Source of the DNA: Serratia oryzae
Lineage (GTDB): Bacteria > Pseudomonadota > Gammaproteobacteria > Enterobacterales > Enterobacteriaceae
Direction: 5' to 3'
NCBI RefSeq assembly: GCF_001976145.1
Contig: NZ_MOXD01000009.1
Coordinates: 62,051-126,050, forward strand
DNA length: 64,000 nt
How positions within the stretch are numbered: position 1 is the first letter of the stretch; each line of letters begins with the position of its first letter. A program made the position numbers and the translations under genes. Below, in pieces: positions 1 to 9,285 of the stretch. The notes beneath the pieces are model-generated. The model was not told the DNA's origin and ran no database searches. It saw only the letters and a program-made list of their open reading frames with translations.

Positions 1-248
1 GTAGGGTGGTGTTTTTTCCACCGTTGCAGATTACAAAGGAAAGGAAGAGGGAGCGTAGCCAAAGTGATCAGAATGTGATCTATGACCATTTGTGTAAAAT
101 CAAGAGGTGTTTTTTGTTAAAAAAGTGTTATTTAAAAGATGAGTGGTAATATTACTACAAAATAATAGCGTTTTATCCCATTTAAATTAACAAGTGCATG
201 TCAATTTATTAACATTTTCACAAAGATAAAAGAGGGATTCGGCGAAAT
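1..248. other. AT-rich non-coding stretch at window edge
   Basis: No coding sequence with recognisable composition or homology is seen between the window edge and the gdhA terminator. The stretch is AT-rich from about base 100. It may contain the control region of a gene lying to the left of the window, but no promoter or operator could be assigned. Confidence 0.4.
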
Positions 249-274
249 TAATGCCGGCTGAAGCGCCGGCATTA
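249..274 (-). terminator. Hairpin downstream of gdhA
   Basis: A 10-bp perfect stem (TAATGCCGGC paired with GCCGGCATTA) with a 6-nt loop lies just beyond the gdhA stop codon. The T-rich tract after the stem on the minus strand is weak, so termination efficiency is uncertain. Confidence 0.55.
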
Positions 275-317
275 AGACTTTTAACAGATTTGTGAGCAAT
301 GTCACTCAGGACTGCAA

Positions 318-1661
318 TTAGAGCACGCCCTGGGCCAGCATGGCGTCAGCAATTTTAACGAACCCGGCAATATTGGCACCGTGAACATAATGCGTTTGCT
401 TGCTCTCGCCACCGTATTCAACACAGGCCTGATGAATATCCGCCATAATATGACGCAGGCGCACATCCACCTTCTCGGCGCGCCAGTTAAGACGTGCGGC
501 ATTCTGTGCCATTTCCAGGCCAGAGGTGGCCACGCCACCGGCATTGGCCGCTTTGCCTGGTGCAAACAGAACACCCGCTTCCAGGAACGCATCGGTAGCT
601 TGAATGGTGGTTGGCATATTGGCGCCTTCTGCCACGGCTTTAACGCCGTTGTGGATCAGCGTTTTTGCGGCGTCCAGATCCAGCTCGTTCTGGGTGGCGC
701 AAGGCAGAGCGATATCCACCGGCACGTTCCACGGCTGCTGGCCAGCCAGATAGGTCAAACCACGCTCACGGGCGTAATCTTCCACGCGGCCGTAACGCTG
801 GTTCTTGATTTCTGCCAAGTGAGCCAGTTTTTCGGTGGTGAAGCCTGCTTCGTCCACCACGGTGCCGCCGGAGTCAGAAACGGTGATCACGCGGGCATCC
901 ATCTCCAACGCTTTCTCAATGGTGTATTGTGCCACGTTACCGGAACCGGACACCGCCACACGCATGCCTTCAAAGCCCAGGCCATGGCGCTGCAGCATCG
1001 AATCGGTGAAGTAAACCAGGCCATAACCGGTGGCCTCCGGGCGGATCAGACTGCCGCCGAACGACAGGCCCTTACCGGTGAACACACAGCTGGTGTTGTT
1101 GGACAGTTTTTTCATCATACCGGCCATAAAGCCGACTTCGCGGCCACCAACGCCGATATCCCCGGCAGGAACGTCGGTATCCGGGCCCAGGTGGCGGTAA
1201 AGTTCGGTCATCAACGCCTGGCAGAAACGCATGATTTCGCCCTGGCTTTTGCCTTTTGGATCAAAATCTGAGCCGCCTTTGCCGCCGCCCATTGGCAGCG
1301 TGGTCAGGGCATTCTTGAAGGTCTGTTCAAAGCCGAGGAACTTCAGAATGGAGGTGTTGACCGACGGATGGAAACGCATTCCGCCTTTATATGGCCCGAT
1401 AGCTGAGTTGAACTGGATACGATAAGCCCGGTTCACCCGTACTTGACCCAGATCGTCCACCCAACTGACGCGGAACTGAATGATCCGCTCAGGTTCAACC
1501 AGGCGTTCTAACAAGGCGTGGTCGCGGTAATGTGGGTTGCGTTCGATGAAGGGCCACAATGAGGTGAAAACTTCCCGTACTGCCTGTAGATATTCCGGTT
1601 GATGTGAATTATGGCGTTGTAACGAGGTTAGAAATGACTCCAGTGATACAGCTTGTTCCAT
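318..1661 (-). CDS. gdhA: NADP-specific glutamate dehydrogenase
   Basis: Cytoplasmic enzyme that makes L-glutamate from 2-oxoglutarate, ammonia and NADPH, the low-affinity route of ammonia assimilation. The 447-residue product has the same length as E. coli GdhA. The N-terminal domain carries the substrate-binding stretch around residues 89-96 (GPYKGGMR) and the PMGGGKGGSDF motif with catalytic Lys128. The nucleotide-binding domain contains a glycine-rich SGSGNVAQ turn near residues 240-246. An AGGAG ribosome site precedes the ATG, separated by six bases. It is a single-gene unit on the minus strand, with its own hairpin downstream and about 180 bp separating it from uspA upstream. Assignment is by direct sequence resemblance to the E. 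coli protein. Confidence 0.97.
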   Translation of the reverse strand: MEQAVSLESFLTSLQRHNSHQPEYLQAVREVFTSLWPFIERNPHYRDHALLERLVEPERIIQFRVSWVDDLGQVRVNRAYRIQFNSAIGPYKGGMRFHPSVNTSILKFLGFEQTFKNALTTLPMGGGKGGSDFDPKGKSQGEIMRFCQALMTELYRHLGPDTDVPAGDIGVGGREVGFMAGMMKKLSNNTSCVFTGKGLSFGGSLIRPEATGYGLVYFTDSMLQRHGLGFEGMRVAVSGSGNVAQYTIEKALEMDARVITVSDSGGTVVDEAGFTTEKLAHLAEIKNQRYGRVEDYARERGLTYLAGQQPWNVPVDIALPCATQNELDLDAAKTLIHNGVKAVAEGANMPTTIQATDAFLEAGVLFAPGKAANAGGVATSGLEMAQNAARLNWRAEKVDVRLRHIMADIHQACVEYGGESKQTHYVHGANIAGFVKIADAMLAQGVL

Positions 1662-1800
1662 GAAAAAACTCCTTTTGGATTTGGGTTCCCCTATTTTTTT
1701 AGATGCAGCTCACAGTTGGGGAGGATGTTGTGTCTATATCGACTATATCACCGGGGGGAGGCTGAATAACAAGTAATAAATAAGGGCTATACAACGAAAA

Positions 1801-1821
1801 ACGCCCGCATCAGGCGGGCGT
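1801..1821 (-). terminator. Rho-independent terminator of uspA
   Basis: Perfect 8-bp GC-rich stem (ACGCCCGC / GCGGGCGT) with a 5-nt loop. Read on the minus strand it runs into TTTTTCG, a classic intrinsic terminator just after the uspA stop. Confidence 0.85.
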
Positions 1822-1844
1822 AGGCAGGAAGGGTTAGCAAATAC

Positions 1845-2282
1845 TTACTTTTCTTCCTCGTCACGCAACGGCACAATCAGCATATCGATGTGCACAGTGT
1901 TGATTAACTGGCGTGCAGAAGACATCAGCTTGCTCCAGAAATCCTGGTGGTGGCCGCACAGCACCAGGTCCACGTTATATTTCTTGATGGCATCAACCAG
2001 CACCTGGGCCAGATCGCCGCTGCCGCTCAGCGTTTCGGTGATCGGATAACCTGCATTTTGCGACAGTTCGGTAAGCGCATGGTGAGTTTCTTCGGAGATG
2101 CGTTTCTGCATATCGCCGAGATTGACGTCGATCAGGCCGGTATACAGATCGGAATAGTTAACATCAACGTGGATCAGGGAAACTTTGGCATTGTACGGCC
2201 GCGCCATAGATACGGCTTTTTCTACCAGAATCTTGCTTTCCGGTGAGAGGTCAACCGCAATCAGAATGTGTGTGTAAGCCAT
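1845..2282 (-). CDS. uspA: Universal stress protein A
   Basis: Small cytoplasmic Usp-fold protein induced by growth arrest and many stresses. The 145 residues match E. coli UspA almost end to end, starting [13 protein letters not shown] and ending with the conserved acidic LRDEEE tail plus one lysine. The family is a homodimer of alpha/beta Rossmann-like domains; the UspA subgroup lacks the ATP-binding Gly-rich loop of the UspFG type, and none is seen here. The start has a GGAG-type ribosome site (AAGGAGTATTCTC) just upstream. It is monocistronic, with a strong terminator after it, and divergent from uspB about 0.9 kb away, as in E. coli, though the spacer here is enlarged by two repeat elements. 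Confidence 0.97.
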   Translation of the reverse strand: MAYTHILIAVDLSPESKILVEKAVSMARPYNAKVSLIHVDVNYSDLYTGLIDVNLGDMQKRISEETHHALTELSQNAGYPITETLSGSGDLAQVLVDAIKKYNVDLVLCGHHQDFWSKLMSSARQLINTVHIDMLIVPLRDEEEK

Positions 2283-2515
2283 GAGAATACTCCTTCCAGA
2301 TAATGCCGATTAAAGGGTTGGCAGGCTTCAGTGTTTCAGCTTGGCGCTTGCGCCTTGCCTGCATAGTACCATCCAGATAACACAGTGATATGTCTGCACG
2401 ATCACACTGTATTGCATCAATAAATCTTACTGACGTCTACCTATTTAGTTTTACACTGATGCAACAAAAAATCCCATTGTTTATATGGTTATTTGCCGTT
2501 TTCCCTCTTGAGTTA

Positions 2516-2715
2516 TATACCCAAAATAATTCGAGTTACTTGTAGGCGGCAACTGAATGAATCCCTAGGAGCTTACTCAAGTAAGTGACTAGGGTGAGTG
2601 ACAAATCTGCGCAAGCAGATTTGAACGCTGCTTGCAGCGGCCCCGAAGGGGCGAGGCCCAATATGGGCCGAGTAACGCAGCCAACACCCAAGCAACTTGA
2701 AGTATGAAGGGTATA
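2516..2715 (+). repeat. Hairpin repeat family 1, copy A (long form, 200 bp)
   Basis: Begins TATACCCAAAATAATTCGAG and ends in GGGTATA; the outer about 27 bp pair imperfectly. Inside are separate hairpins: CTTACT/AGTAAG within a CCTAG/CTAGG stem, CAAATCTGC-GCAA-GCAGATTTG, GCTGC-TT-GCAGC, GCCCC-GAA-GGGGC and GGCCCA-ATA-TGGGCC. Five further copies occur in the window at 2958, 11216, 34888, 56587 and 60182. It is non-coding. Confidence 0.9.
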
Positions 2716-2957
2716 GGCCTGTCTGAGTAAATAGGGGGTTACCATTTACCCTGCAGCGCTAAACGCAGTGTGGGTTACGGTTATGATTTATAACCAATGG
2801 ATAGATGACAAATTTAACCATAGCGTTAAATTTTATACCTTGTGCAAGCCAGTTTGCGTTTCATTGTCCTACAATAGTGAATATGGGCTTCACCCTATCC
2901 CCTTTGAGCCGTAAGGCGCGCCCCGTCGGCCAAAGGTTGTGATAATGCGTGGACATC

Positions 2958-3116
2958 TATACCCAAAATAATTCGAGTTGCTTGTAGGCGGCAACGGAGT
3001 GACAAATCAGTCAAAGACTGATTTGAACGCTGCTTGCAGCGGCCCCGAAGGGGCGAGGCTCTACATGGGCCGAGTAACGTAGCCAACACCCAAACAACTT
3101 GAAGTATGACGGGTAC
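2958..3116 (+). repeat. Hairpin repeat family 1, copy B (short form)
   Basis: Same orientation as copy A but lacking the roughly 40-bp block holding the CCTAG/CTAGG hairpin. Its central hairpin is CAAATCAGTC-AAA-GACTGATTTG, so the arm tips differ from copy A (AGTC/GACT instead of CTGC/GCAG) while pairing is kept. Confidence 0.9.
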
Positions 3117-3221
3117 AAAAGGTGCTAGGAGGATGGGAGCCACAGGCTCCGGCAGCATTGGGTAGAGTAGGGCGTTGGCCCGGCGGTTGGCCGGGATAAC
3201 AACGCCCTTGAGGGGGCAATC

Positions 3222-3557
3222 ATGATGAGTACCGTCGCGCTATTTTGGGGTTTGTGTGTGGTATGTGTGATTAATATGGCTCGTTATTACTCTTCTCTGC
3301 GTGCATTGCTGGTAGTTTTACGCGGCTGCGATCCGTTGCTGTATCAATACGTCGATGGTGGGGGATTTTTTACTTCGCACGGGCAACCGAGCAAGCAGAT
3401 ACGCCTGGTGCGTTACATCTTTGCGCAACGCTATGTTGAGCACCATGATCCGGAGTTTATTCGCCGCTGTGAACGTGTACGCGGCCAGTTCCTGCTGACC
3501 ACTGAGCTGTGCGGCCTGGTGCTGCTGAGCCTGCTGGCGATGGCGATTTGGTACTAG
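3222..3557 (+). CDS. uspB: Universal stress protein B
   Basis: Small inner-membrane protein; in E. coli it is RpoS-dependent and needed for ethanol tolerance in stationary phase. The 111 residues have the same length as the E. coli protein and share its [15 protein letters not shown] start. Hydrophobic segments at about residues 1-18 and 88-110 give two membrane spans, with a basic/polar middle region containing [24 protein letters not shown] ribosome site precedes the ATG. It is divergent from uspA and convergent with pitA, with a shared bidirectional terminator between the latter two. Confidence 0.95.
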   Translation: MMSTVALFWGLCVVCVINMARYYSSLRALLVVLRGCDPLLYQYVDGGGFFTSHGQPSKQIRLVRYIFAQRYVEHHDPEFIRRCERVRGQFLLTTELCGLVLLSLLAMAIWY

Positions 3558-3582
3558 TTACTTCTTGATTTAAAGGTATAAA

Positions 3583-3604
3583 AAAGGCGGCCAAGGCCGC
3601 CTTT
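3583..3604. terminator. Bidirectional terminator between uspB and pitA
   Basis: Perfect 9-bp stem AAAGGCGGC / GCCGCCTTT with loop CAAG, with A-tract on the left and T-tract on the right, so it can stop transcripts from both converging genes. Confidence 0.8.
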
Positions 3605-3623
3605 GCTATTTCATTTGCGAGGC

Positions 3624-5129
3624 TTAAATCAGCTTCAGCGCCAGCCAGTATAGGCCGCCGGAAAGCAGAATCGACACCGGCAGGGTCAGTACCCAAGCCA
3701 ACGCGATACTCTTCACGGTTTTACTCTGTACACCGCCGCCATCCACCAGCATGGTCCCGGCAACCGCCGAAGAAAGCACTTGGGTGGTGGAAACCGGCAT
3801 ACCGGTATAGCTGGCCACGCCAATCGACAGTGCGGCAGTCATCTGCGCCGACACGCCCTGCGCATAGGTCATGCCTTTCTTACCGATTTTTTCACCAATG
3901 GTGGTGGCAACACGCCGCCAGCCCACCATGGTACCGATGGACAGCGCCAGGGCGACCGCAATGATGATCCACAGCGGCGCATACTCAACGGTTTCCAGCA
4001 GGTCTGAACGCAGGTTCTTCAGGAAGCGCTGGTCGTCCGCAGAGGTTTCCGGCAGTTTGGCTACTTTGCCCGCCGTATCCGTTACGCACATCAGCAGGCG
4101 GCGCAGGTGGCTGCGTTGCTCTACCGTCAGTTGATCGTAACTTTGCAGATTATTCAGCAACTCCAGTGAACGCTCTACGGCGATCATGGCGCGCGAACTG
4201 TCGCAATGGAACTCGGCCGGTTGGTTAGGCGTTTGAGACGCCTCTTCCGGCGAAGGGACCAGCGGAGTCTGGGCAATCACATGAGAAAGGGAATCCCCAT
4301 GCTGCTGATAGAATTGCTGCAGGTGAGCGACGGCATCACGCGTACGGGTGATGTCATAACCTGTGGCATTCATATTGAGGACGAAACCTGCAGGAGCAAC
4401 GCCGATCAGCACCAGCATGATCAGACCGATACCCTTCTGGCCGTCGTTGGCACCGTGCGAGAAGCTCACACCGATCGCCGACAGGATCAGGGCAATACGC
4501 GTCCAGAACGGCGGCTTACGTTTGCCGTCGACCTTCTCACGCTCAGCCGGAGTCATGTGGATGCGCTGACGTTTCTTGGTCTTGCTCCAATAACGGCGCA
4601 GCACAAACACCATCAGCCCGGCAATAACCAACCCAATCAGTGGGGAGAAGATTAATGACAGGAAGATGCTGATCATTTTCGGCACATTCAGCGCGTCAAC
4701 GACAGACGTGTTGGTGACGAGCGCGTTAGTTAAGCCGACCCCAATGATAGAGCCAATCAGCGTGTGTGAACTGGACGCCGGTATCCCAAGATACCAGGTG
4801 CCGAGGTTCCAGATAATTGCTGCCAGCAACATGGAGAAAACCATGGCTAAGCCATGCGTCGAACTGACGTTCAACAGCAGATCGGTTGGCAGCAGGTGCA
4901 CAATGGCGTAGGCAACACTCAGGCCGCCGAGCATCACGCCAAGGAAGTTGAACAGGCCCGCCATCACGACCGCAAGTTGCGAGCGCATAGCACGGGTGTA
5001 AATTACAGTAGCCACCGCATTGGCCGTATCGTGGAAGCCGTTGATGGCTTCATAGAACAATACAAAGATCAATGCGAGGATTAACATTAGGCCGGTATGA
5101 AAATCCAGGCCAGCGAACAAATGCAGCAT
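3624..5129 (-). CDS. pitA: Low-affinity inorganic phosphate/metal-phosphate transporter PitA
   Basis: Inner-membrane proton symporter for phosphate, moving neutral metal-phosphate complexes. The product starting at MLHLFAGLD is 501 residues, close to E. coli PitA (499). Both PD-type repeats of the Pit family are visible: [19 protein letters not shown] near the N-terminus and [12 protein letters not shown] around residue 225, with a long hydrophilic loop in between and hydrophobic spans throughout. The open frame extends upstream to about 5504, but that would overlap the divergent yhiN gene and add residues absent from the family, so the internal ATG at 5129 is chosen; its ribosome site is weak. 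It is monocistronic and ends at the shared terminator with uspB. Confidence 0.93.
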   Translation of the reverse strand: MLHLFAGLDFHTGLMLILALIFVLFYEAINGFHDTANAVATVIYTRAMRSQLAVVMAGLFNFLGVMLGGLSVAYAIVHLLPTDLLLNVSSTHGLAMVFSMLLAAIIWNLGTWYLGIPASSSHTLIGSIIGVGLTNALVTNTSVVDALNVPKMISIFLSLIFSPLIGLVIAGLMVFVLRRYWSKTKKRQRIHMTPAEREKVDGKRKPPFWTRIALILSAIGVSFSHGANDGQKGIGLIMLVLIGVAPAGFVLNMNATGYDITRTRDAVAHLQQFYQQHGDSLSHVIAQTPLVPSPEEASQTPNQPAEFHCDSSRAMIAVERSLELLNNLQSYDQLTVEQRSHLRRLLMCVTDTAGKVAKLPETSADDQRFLKNLRSDLLETVEYAPLWIIIAVALALSIGTMVGWRRVATTIGEKIGKKGMTYAQGVSAQMTAALSIGVASYTGMPVSTTQVLSSAVAGTMLVDGGGVQSKTVKSIALAWVLTLPVSILLSGGLYWLALKLI

Positions 5130-5432
5130 AAGCGTTACGCCAGGTTGGTGGACATGAACGCCGCGCATTATCCGTGACAACCGGTGTCGGGGAAAAGGAA
5201 AATATGACGTTTTTTTGATTTCAATATGACAAAAGAACATGAGTGGGATAGCTAATTGAAGAGATATCAGCACGTTATATGTATTTACGCCTGCTAACAT
5301 TTTCTTACGGTAGCGCTGGCCGCATGATGCCCTTACAATCTGCCGCCGCAGATTTAACGCTGACTGGTAGCTAAACGGCGCAAAAAAGCGCTCTTTTATC
5401 GTGATTGTGATTTTTTGTTCAGAGAGGCTCAG
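5130..5432. promoter_or_regulatory. Divergent pitA-yhiN control region
   Basis: About 300 bp without a convincing gene between the two divergent starts. It should hold both promoters, but no confident -10/-35 pairs or operators were identified. Confidence 0.4.
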
Positions 5433-6632
5433 GTGGAACAGTTTGATGTCGTAGTGATAGGTGCGGGTGCCGCAGGGATGTTTTGCGCTGCACAGGCAGG
5501 ACAACTCGGCTGCCGAGTCTTGCTGCTCGACAACGGCAAAAAACCGGGCCGCAAGATCCTGATGTCCGGCGGTGGGCGTTGTAATTTTACCAACATGTAT
5601 GTTGAACCGGCGGCCTATCTCTCAAACAATCCGCATTTCTGCAAGTCTGCGCTGGCGCGCTATACCCAATGGGACTTTATCGATCTGATTAATCGCTACG
5701 GCATTGCTTACCATGAAAAAACGCTGGGGCAGTTGTTCTGCGATGACTCTGCGCAACAGGTGGTCGATCTGCTGGTGAAAGAGTGTGAGCTTGGTCAGGT
5801 GACGGTACGCTTGCGCAGCGAAGTGCTGAGTGTGGAAAAAAGCGATACCGGGTTCGAACTGGCGCTGAATGGCGAAAAAGTGAGTGCTCGCTCACTTGTT
5901 GTGGCCAGCGGCGGGCTGTCGATGCCGGGTTTGGGCGCATCACCCTTTGGTTACAAATTAGCAGAGCAGTTTGGCCTGAACGTGTTGCCTACCCGTGCCG
6001 CGCTGGTGCCTTTTACCCTGCATAAACCGCTGCTGGAACAATCCCAGACGCTCTCTGGCGTTTCAGTACCTGCGGTAGTGACGGCGGAAAATGGCACCCA
6101 CTTTCGCGAAAGCATTCTGTTTACCCATCGCGGCCTTTCTGGCCCAGCGATTTTGCAGATTTCCAGCTATTGGCAACCTGGTGAGTTTGTAAGTGTTAAC
6201 TTACTTCCTGCGCTAGACCTGCTGGGCTTTCTGAATGAACAGCGGCAGGCCCATCCTAACCAGAGCCTGAAAAATACCCTGGCTCTGCACCTGCCGAAGC
6301 GCCTGGTCGAGTTCCTGCAAGCGTTGGGGCAACTGCCGGAGGCGACATTAAAACAGCTCACCCCAGCTCAACAGGCCGCGTTGGTCGAGAACCTGCAAAA
6401 CTGGCGGGTGCAGCCGAACGGCACCGAAGGCTACCGCACCGCAGAAGTGACATTGGGCGGCGTAGATACCAAAGCGCTGTCTTCCAAAACCATGGAAGCA
6501 AACAGCGTGCCCGGCCTGTACTTTATTGGCGAAGTGGTGGATGTGACAGGGTGGCTGGGGGGGTATAACTTCCAGTGGGCCTGGAGTTCTGCCTGGGCCT
6601 GCGCACAGGCGGTGGCGGTGCAGGGGGGATAA
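5433..6632 (+). CDS. yhiN: YhiN-family flavoprotein (BaiN/HI0933-like)
   Basis: FAD-dependent oxidoreductase of the HI0933/BaiN family; the physiological substrate in enterobacteria is unknown. The GxGxxG dinucleotide-binding turn is at residues 10-15 (GAGAAG), followed by the family signatures [20 protein letters not shown] and, near the C-terminus, [16 protein letters not shown]. The GTG start at 5433 is preferred because it has an AGAGAGG ribosome site five bases upstream and gives a 399-residue product, matching E. coli YhiN (about 400); the frame continues upstream without a ribosome site. Divergent from pitA, the same neighbour as in E. coli. Confidence 0.92.
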   Translation: MEQFDVVVIGAGAAGMFCAAQAGQLGCRVLLLDNGKKPGRKILMSGGGRCNFTNMYVEPAAYLSNNPHFCKSALARYTQWDFIDLINRYGIAYHEKTLGQLFCDDSAQQVVDLLVKECELGQVTVRLRSEVLSVEKSDTGFELALNGEKVSARSLVVASGGLSMPGLGASPFGYKLAEQFGLNVLPTRAALVPFTLHKPLLEQSQTLSGVSVPAVVTAENGTHFRESILFTHRGLSGPAILQISSYWQPGEFVSVNLLPALDLLGFLNEQRQAHPNQSLKNTLALHLPKRLVEFLQALGQLPEATLKQLTPAQQAALVENLQNWRVQPNGTEGYRTAEVTLGGVDTKALSSKTMEANSVPGLYFIGEVVDVTGWLGGYNFQWAWSSAWACAQAVAVQGG

Positions 6633-6820
6633 GGTTGGTTTGTAAATGACACATCGCTGATGTTGCCGGATAGCATGATTTCCTACCGGTGGCATCAATA
6701 TTTACTCTTTGCAGCGCTCACTATTAATTAGCGCTGAATAAGAATCAGAGGATTTATTTCTGTTAAGAAAAAGTATTTAAAGATAGACCACAATAGGCGG
6801 TCGTTTGGGTTGATAATTTC

Positions 6821-7507
6821 TCATAAATTAACCGGTTTAATTAGCTGAAGTTCCATACCAAGACGTATTGCATGTCGGGCATTGGTGACACCTAATTTTT
6901 TGACAATATTAGACATGTGGAATTTAACGGTACGCATCGTTATCCCTAAAATCATCCCCGTTTCTTGGTAAGTTTTACCCACGCTGGCCCAATAGAGAAT
7001 GTCATTCTCTCTGTCAGTAAACCGAGGGGTTTCTTGCGGGTAAGGGGTGTTTTTTTCTGATAGCGAAGTCAGCATGAGATATATCTCATGTACCGCTGCC
7101 AGCAATATGGAGATATTCCCTTTATTCTGGGGAAGGGTTTGCGTTATTTCAGCCCTACGCTCCGCAGTGATAATAAAAGATAAGGTAGCAAGGTTATTAT
7201 TATAATCATGCAGGACAAAAGTATAACCATTTGTGATGCCAAATTCTTCGGCCTGATCGAAGTTTTCATGCCATAAAAAAGGCGTCAACCGGTTTAGCGC
7301 GGTGATGACCACGGGATCGGTATACTGTAAACCATTTTCTATATATCGTTTCACCCACTCACCGGGGTAGTTGGTAACACCAAAGATAGATGACATATCA
7401 TTTTTGGATAAGACAACGTAGGCCCAGGTTAACTCTCCAAAATCCTTTAATGCTGTTTCCAGATGCTTTTTGATAATGTGACTAATATTCCCAGTATCTT
7501 TCGTCAA
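6821..7507 (-). CDS. LuxR-type N-acylhomoserine-lactone receptor/regulator (orphan in this window)
   Basis: Two-domain quorum-sensing regulator. The N-terminal autoinducer domain keeps the ligand-contacting residues of the family (Trp51, Tyr55, Asp64, Pro65, Trp79 in the 228-residue form) and reads like the EsaR/ExpR/YpeR branch (GYTFVLHDYNNNLATLSF). The C-terminal GerE helix-turn-helix is complete (RFTDREND... to ...KLGVTNARHAIRLG). A TTG start at 7507 is chosen because AGGAG lies seven bases upstream; the frame extends nine codons further to another TTG with no ribosome site. No luxI-type synthase is present nearby, so it is a solo here, though a synthase elsewhere in the genome cannot be excluded. 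EsaR-branch proteins often act as repressors released by the signal; that is family knowledge, not shown here. Confidence 0.85.
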   Translation of the reverse strand: MTKDTGNISHIIKKHLETALKDFGELTWAYVVLSKNDMSSIFGVTNYPGEWVKRYIENGLQYTDPVVITALNRLTPFLWHENFDQAEEFGITNGYTFVLHDYNNNLATLSFIITAERRAEITQTLPQNKGNISILLAAVHEIYLMLTSLSEKNTPYPQETPRFTDRENDILYWASVGKTYQETGMILGITMRTVKFHMSNIVKKLGVTNARHAIRLGMELQLIKPVNL

Positions 7508-7575
7508 CTGCTTGCTCCTGGCAGCTAGAATCAATTTATCCGGTAGAATATACCAGACAAAGGCACAAAACCTGA

Positions 7576-7734
7576 ATCGGCGAATACTTAACTACCCTAA
7601 CCCCAGATGATGGCCTGGTTCTGCAGAATCACGAACGCCTGTCGGTTAAAGAGAGAGCTGAAGTACAGGTATCCGGCTGTACCTTTAGCCAGATGATTTT
7701 ATCCAAAGTGGTGTACTACTATCAGCATCAATAA
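7576..7734 (+). pseudogene. Possible C-terminal gene fragment, unidentified
   Basis: A 52-codon open stretch on the plus strand, with no start codon of its own, ends in TAA at 7732-7734. It reads like the tail of a real protein (…GLVLQNHERLSVKERAEVQ… then …SQMILSKVVYYYQHQ). I do not recognise the family. It lies between the LuxR gene and the broken fimbrial locus, where debris from deletions is expected. Low confidence that it is more than chance. Confidence 0.25.
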
Positions 7735-8103
7735 AATCTATGCTGGCGCAGTTCCCAGCGAAGCCCCAAACGCTTTCTAGGGGGAAGATCGTCAAAAACA
7801 CCAGGGAAAACTAATCAATAGCGGGCATCACGCAGCACGAATCGTGCCGCTAAAAACGTGAACACCATTGTCGCAAAAGCCTAATTTAGGTTGGGTTTCA
7901 AGTTGCAGGCCGCTTCAGTCCCTTGTTTAGAAAGCGCGTTCTTAAGCAAAACATTGATCTCTGATCACCGGCTGGCGATGCCAGCCCCCACCTTTCGAGA
8001 TCCCGCCCAGTGCTATTTGAGGCAAGGCGTTTAAATTATCGCTGCCTTTGAACGTTGGCCGCCGAGGCTTTGAGTGGTAACCCGATCGCCCTACGCCACT
8101 GGC
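7735..8103. other. Non-coding debris region
   Basis: No intact gene is seen. There is one perfect 7-bp hairpin (GGCTGGC-GAT-GCCAGCC, 7970-7986) without a T tract. The stretch probably contains degraded remains related to the neighbouring fimbrial scar, but nothing could be identified. Confidence 0.3.
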
Positions 8104-8310
8104 TTAGCCTAACCTAAGTTGGCTCAGTAACACTCGATGCAATTCGCGGTTCTTGTTGACGTTGAGCTTGCGCATGGCCGAACGCTTGTGGGCACTGATG
8201 GTTTCCTGGCTGCGGTGCAGCATGCCGCTGCCTTGGTTAGATGCGGCCTGAGCAACCGATGCAGCAGTGAAAGCAATCACAGTTGCCAGCATTAATTTAT
8301 TCAGTTTCAT
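8104..8310 (-). pseudogene. Fusion scar: pilin signal peptide joined to tail of a LuxR-type regulator
   Basis: The 68-residue frame has two unrelated halves. Residues 1-29 (signal MKLNKLMLATVIAF...QAA followed by SNQGSG) are the start of a type-1/MrpA-like major fimbrial subunit, which would normally continue with the pilin beta-strand motif. Residues 30-66 (MLHRSQETISAHKRSAMRKL, then a basic leucine-rich tail) are the recognition helix and end of a GerE-type DNA-binding domain like those of fimbrial LuxR regulators. The simplest reading is one deletion removing the body of a fimbrial operon and fusing its first and last genes in frame. The start has a weak AGGAAC ribosome site. A short secreted peptide could still be made, but neither parent function can remain. 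Confidence 0.7.
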
Positions 8311-8442
8311 TTCTCAAGTTCCTGTAGAGAGTATTTAAATAAAAAGAAGAACACCTCTAAATCACCTACGTTAGCCGCAACGTCATGTCACGATTATCAC
8401 AGTCGGAGCCAGTCCGTTTAGCTCGAAAAATATACTTCTGTA

Positions 8443-8550
8443 CGTAATTCAGATATGAATTACGCACGGTTTAAGATGCGCTTAAAATCGCCATCATGGA
8501 CGCAAAAGTATGAATATTACCATGGCTTTTTTATAGGAATGTTCCTATAA
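8443..8550. promoter_or_regulatory. Cluster of three perfect palindromes upstream of the pilin remnant
   Basis: CGTAATTC-N6-GAATTACG (8443-8464), TTTAAG-N5-CTTAAA (8470-8486) and TTATAGGAA-TG-TTCCTATAA (8531-8550) lie within 110 bp, 130-240 bp upstream of the pilin start. Such a density suggests regulator binding sites left from the original fimbrial promoter. No known regulator consensus was matched. Confidence 0.4.
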
Positions 8551-8949
8551 ATAAATGGAGGAATTGAAAATAGATTTTGCCTTATTTAGGTGGATTCAGA
8601 GCGTAAATCCAAAATAAATTAAAAAGGTATGCCTTTGAAAATTAATGGTTCTTATATATGTGTGAAATAGAATAATAATCTTAATAAATTTAATTATTTG
8701 GTTTTTAATATCGATAATTTGTTTTTTCGACATATTTATCATGTATAGCCTGTCTTGGTTATGGTTTAAAGCCGTTGTCACTTGATTTCTTATGTCTACT
8801 AAACATTCTCTAACTTTATGTTTTTATATGAAAAATAATTTATTTTTATGTGTTGCATACGTTTTTAGCCATGTTTTTTATTAACGAATCGTCAACGAAT
8901 TGGCGAGTGATTGAGTTATTTAATCTTTGTTGTTGTAAGCTGTTTTTTT

Positions 8950-8982
8950 CTGAGATTTTTCTGAGATTTTTCTGAGATTTTT
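8950..8982 (+). repeat. Three tandem copies of an 11-bp unit
   Basis: CTGAGATTTTT is repeated three times without interruption, followed by a partial unit. The 11-bp period is close to one helical turn, so the T-tracts are in phase and the DNA may be intrinsically bent. Confidence 0.8.
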
Positions 8983-9285
8983 CTGGTTTTTTAGTAGGGT
9001 ATTGTCGGTTTTTTAGGGTTTATTGGGTGAGAGTAAATGTTAATTGATTGTGGTTACATTCACTTTTTCATGCGTGATACCTGCATTTAGTCGCTCTTCA
9101 ATAAGCCTTGAAACTATCAATTATATATTTTAAATCGTGAGGGCTTAATAAATTGTGAAAAAATAACCATAGAAAATTCTTATCTGGTCGATGAGGCAGC
9201 CTTAGGTTAGGGATAGGTAGGCCACCATTTTTGTAGTCAACCCTCTGCGGATGGGGCCGCTGAAGAGAGAGGCTTAAAAGTTACG

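Larger units (their letters stand above)
2283..3221. other. Expanded uspA-uspB intergenic region with two repeats
   Basis: No gene is seen in this 939-bp divergent spacer. It contains the uspA promoter region on the left, two copies in the same orientation of the TATACCC...GGGTATA hairpin repeat (2516-2715 and 2958-3116), and the uspB leader on the right. A GAGGGGG ribosome site precedes uspB. Apparent ORFs here are translations of the repeats. Confidence 0.7.
8311..9285. other. AT-rich control region of the decayed fimbrial locus
   Basis: 975 bp with no convincing gene; the short frames are AT-rich and lack ribosome sites. It separates the minus-strand pilin remnant from the plus-strand PapI/FaeA-like gene, the usual place for a fimbrial switch or promoter. 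It contains several perfect palindromes (8443-8550) and a triplicated 11-mer (8950-8982), listed separately. Confidence 0.55.

Noticed and set aside
381-1271. Long 296-codon frame on the plus strand
   Set aside because: Antisense shadow of gdhA, whose product is unmistakable; rich in His/Gly/Ala as is typical of such shadows.
2536-3158. ORFs inside the uspA-uspB spacer
   Set aside because: They consist of the hairpin repeat copies; similar frames recur at every copy and lack ribosome sites.
5130-5504. 125-codon N-terminal extension of pitA
   Set aside because: It overlaps the divergent yhiN start, has no family resemblance, and the ATG at 5129 gives the normal PitA length.
8596-8781. 61-codon AT-rich ORF
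   Set aside because: No ribosome site, Ile/Phe/Lys-dominated composition expected by chance in AT-rich DNA.
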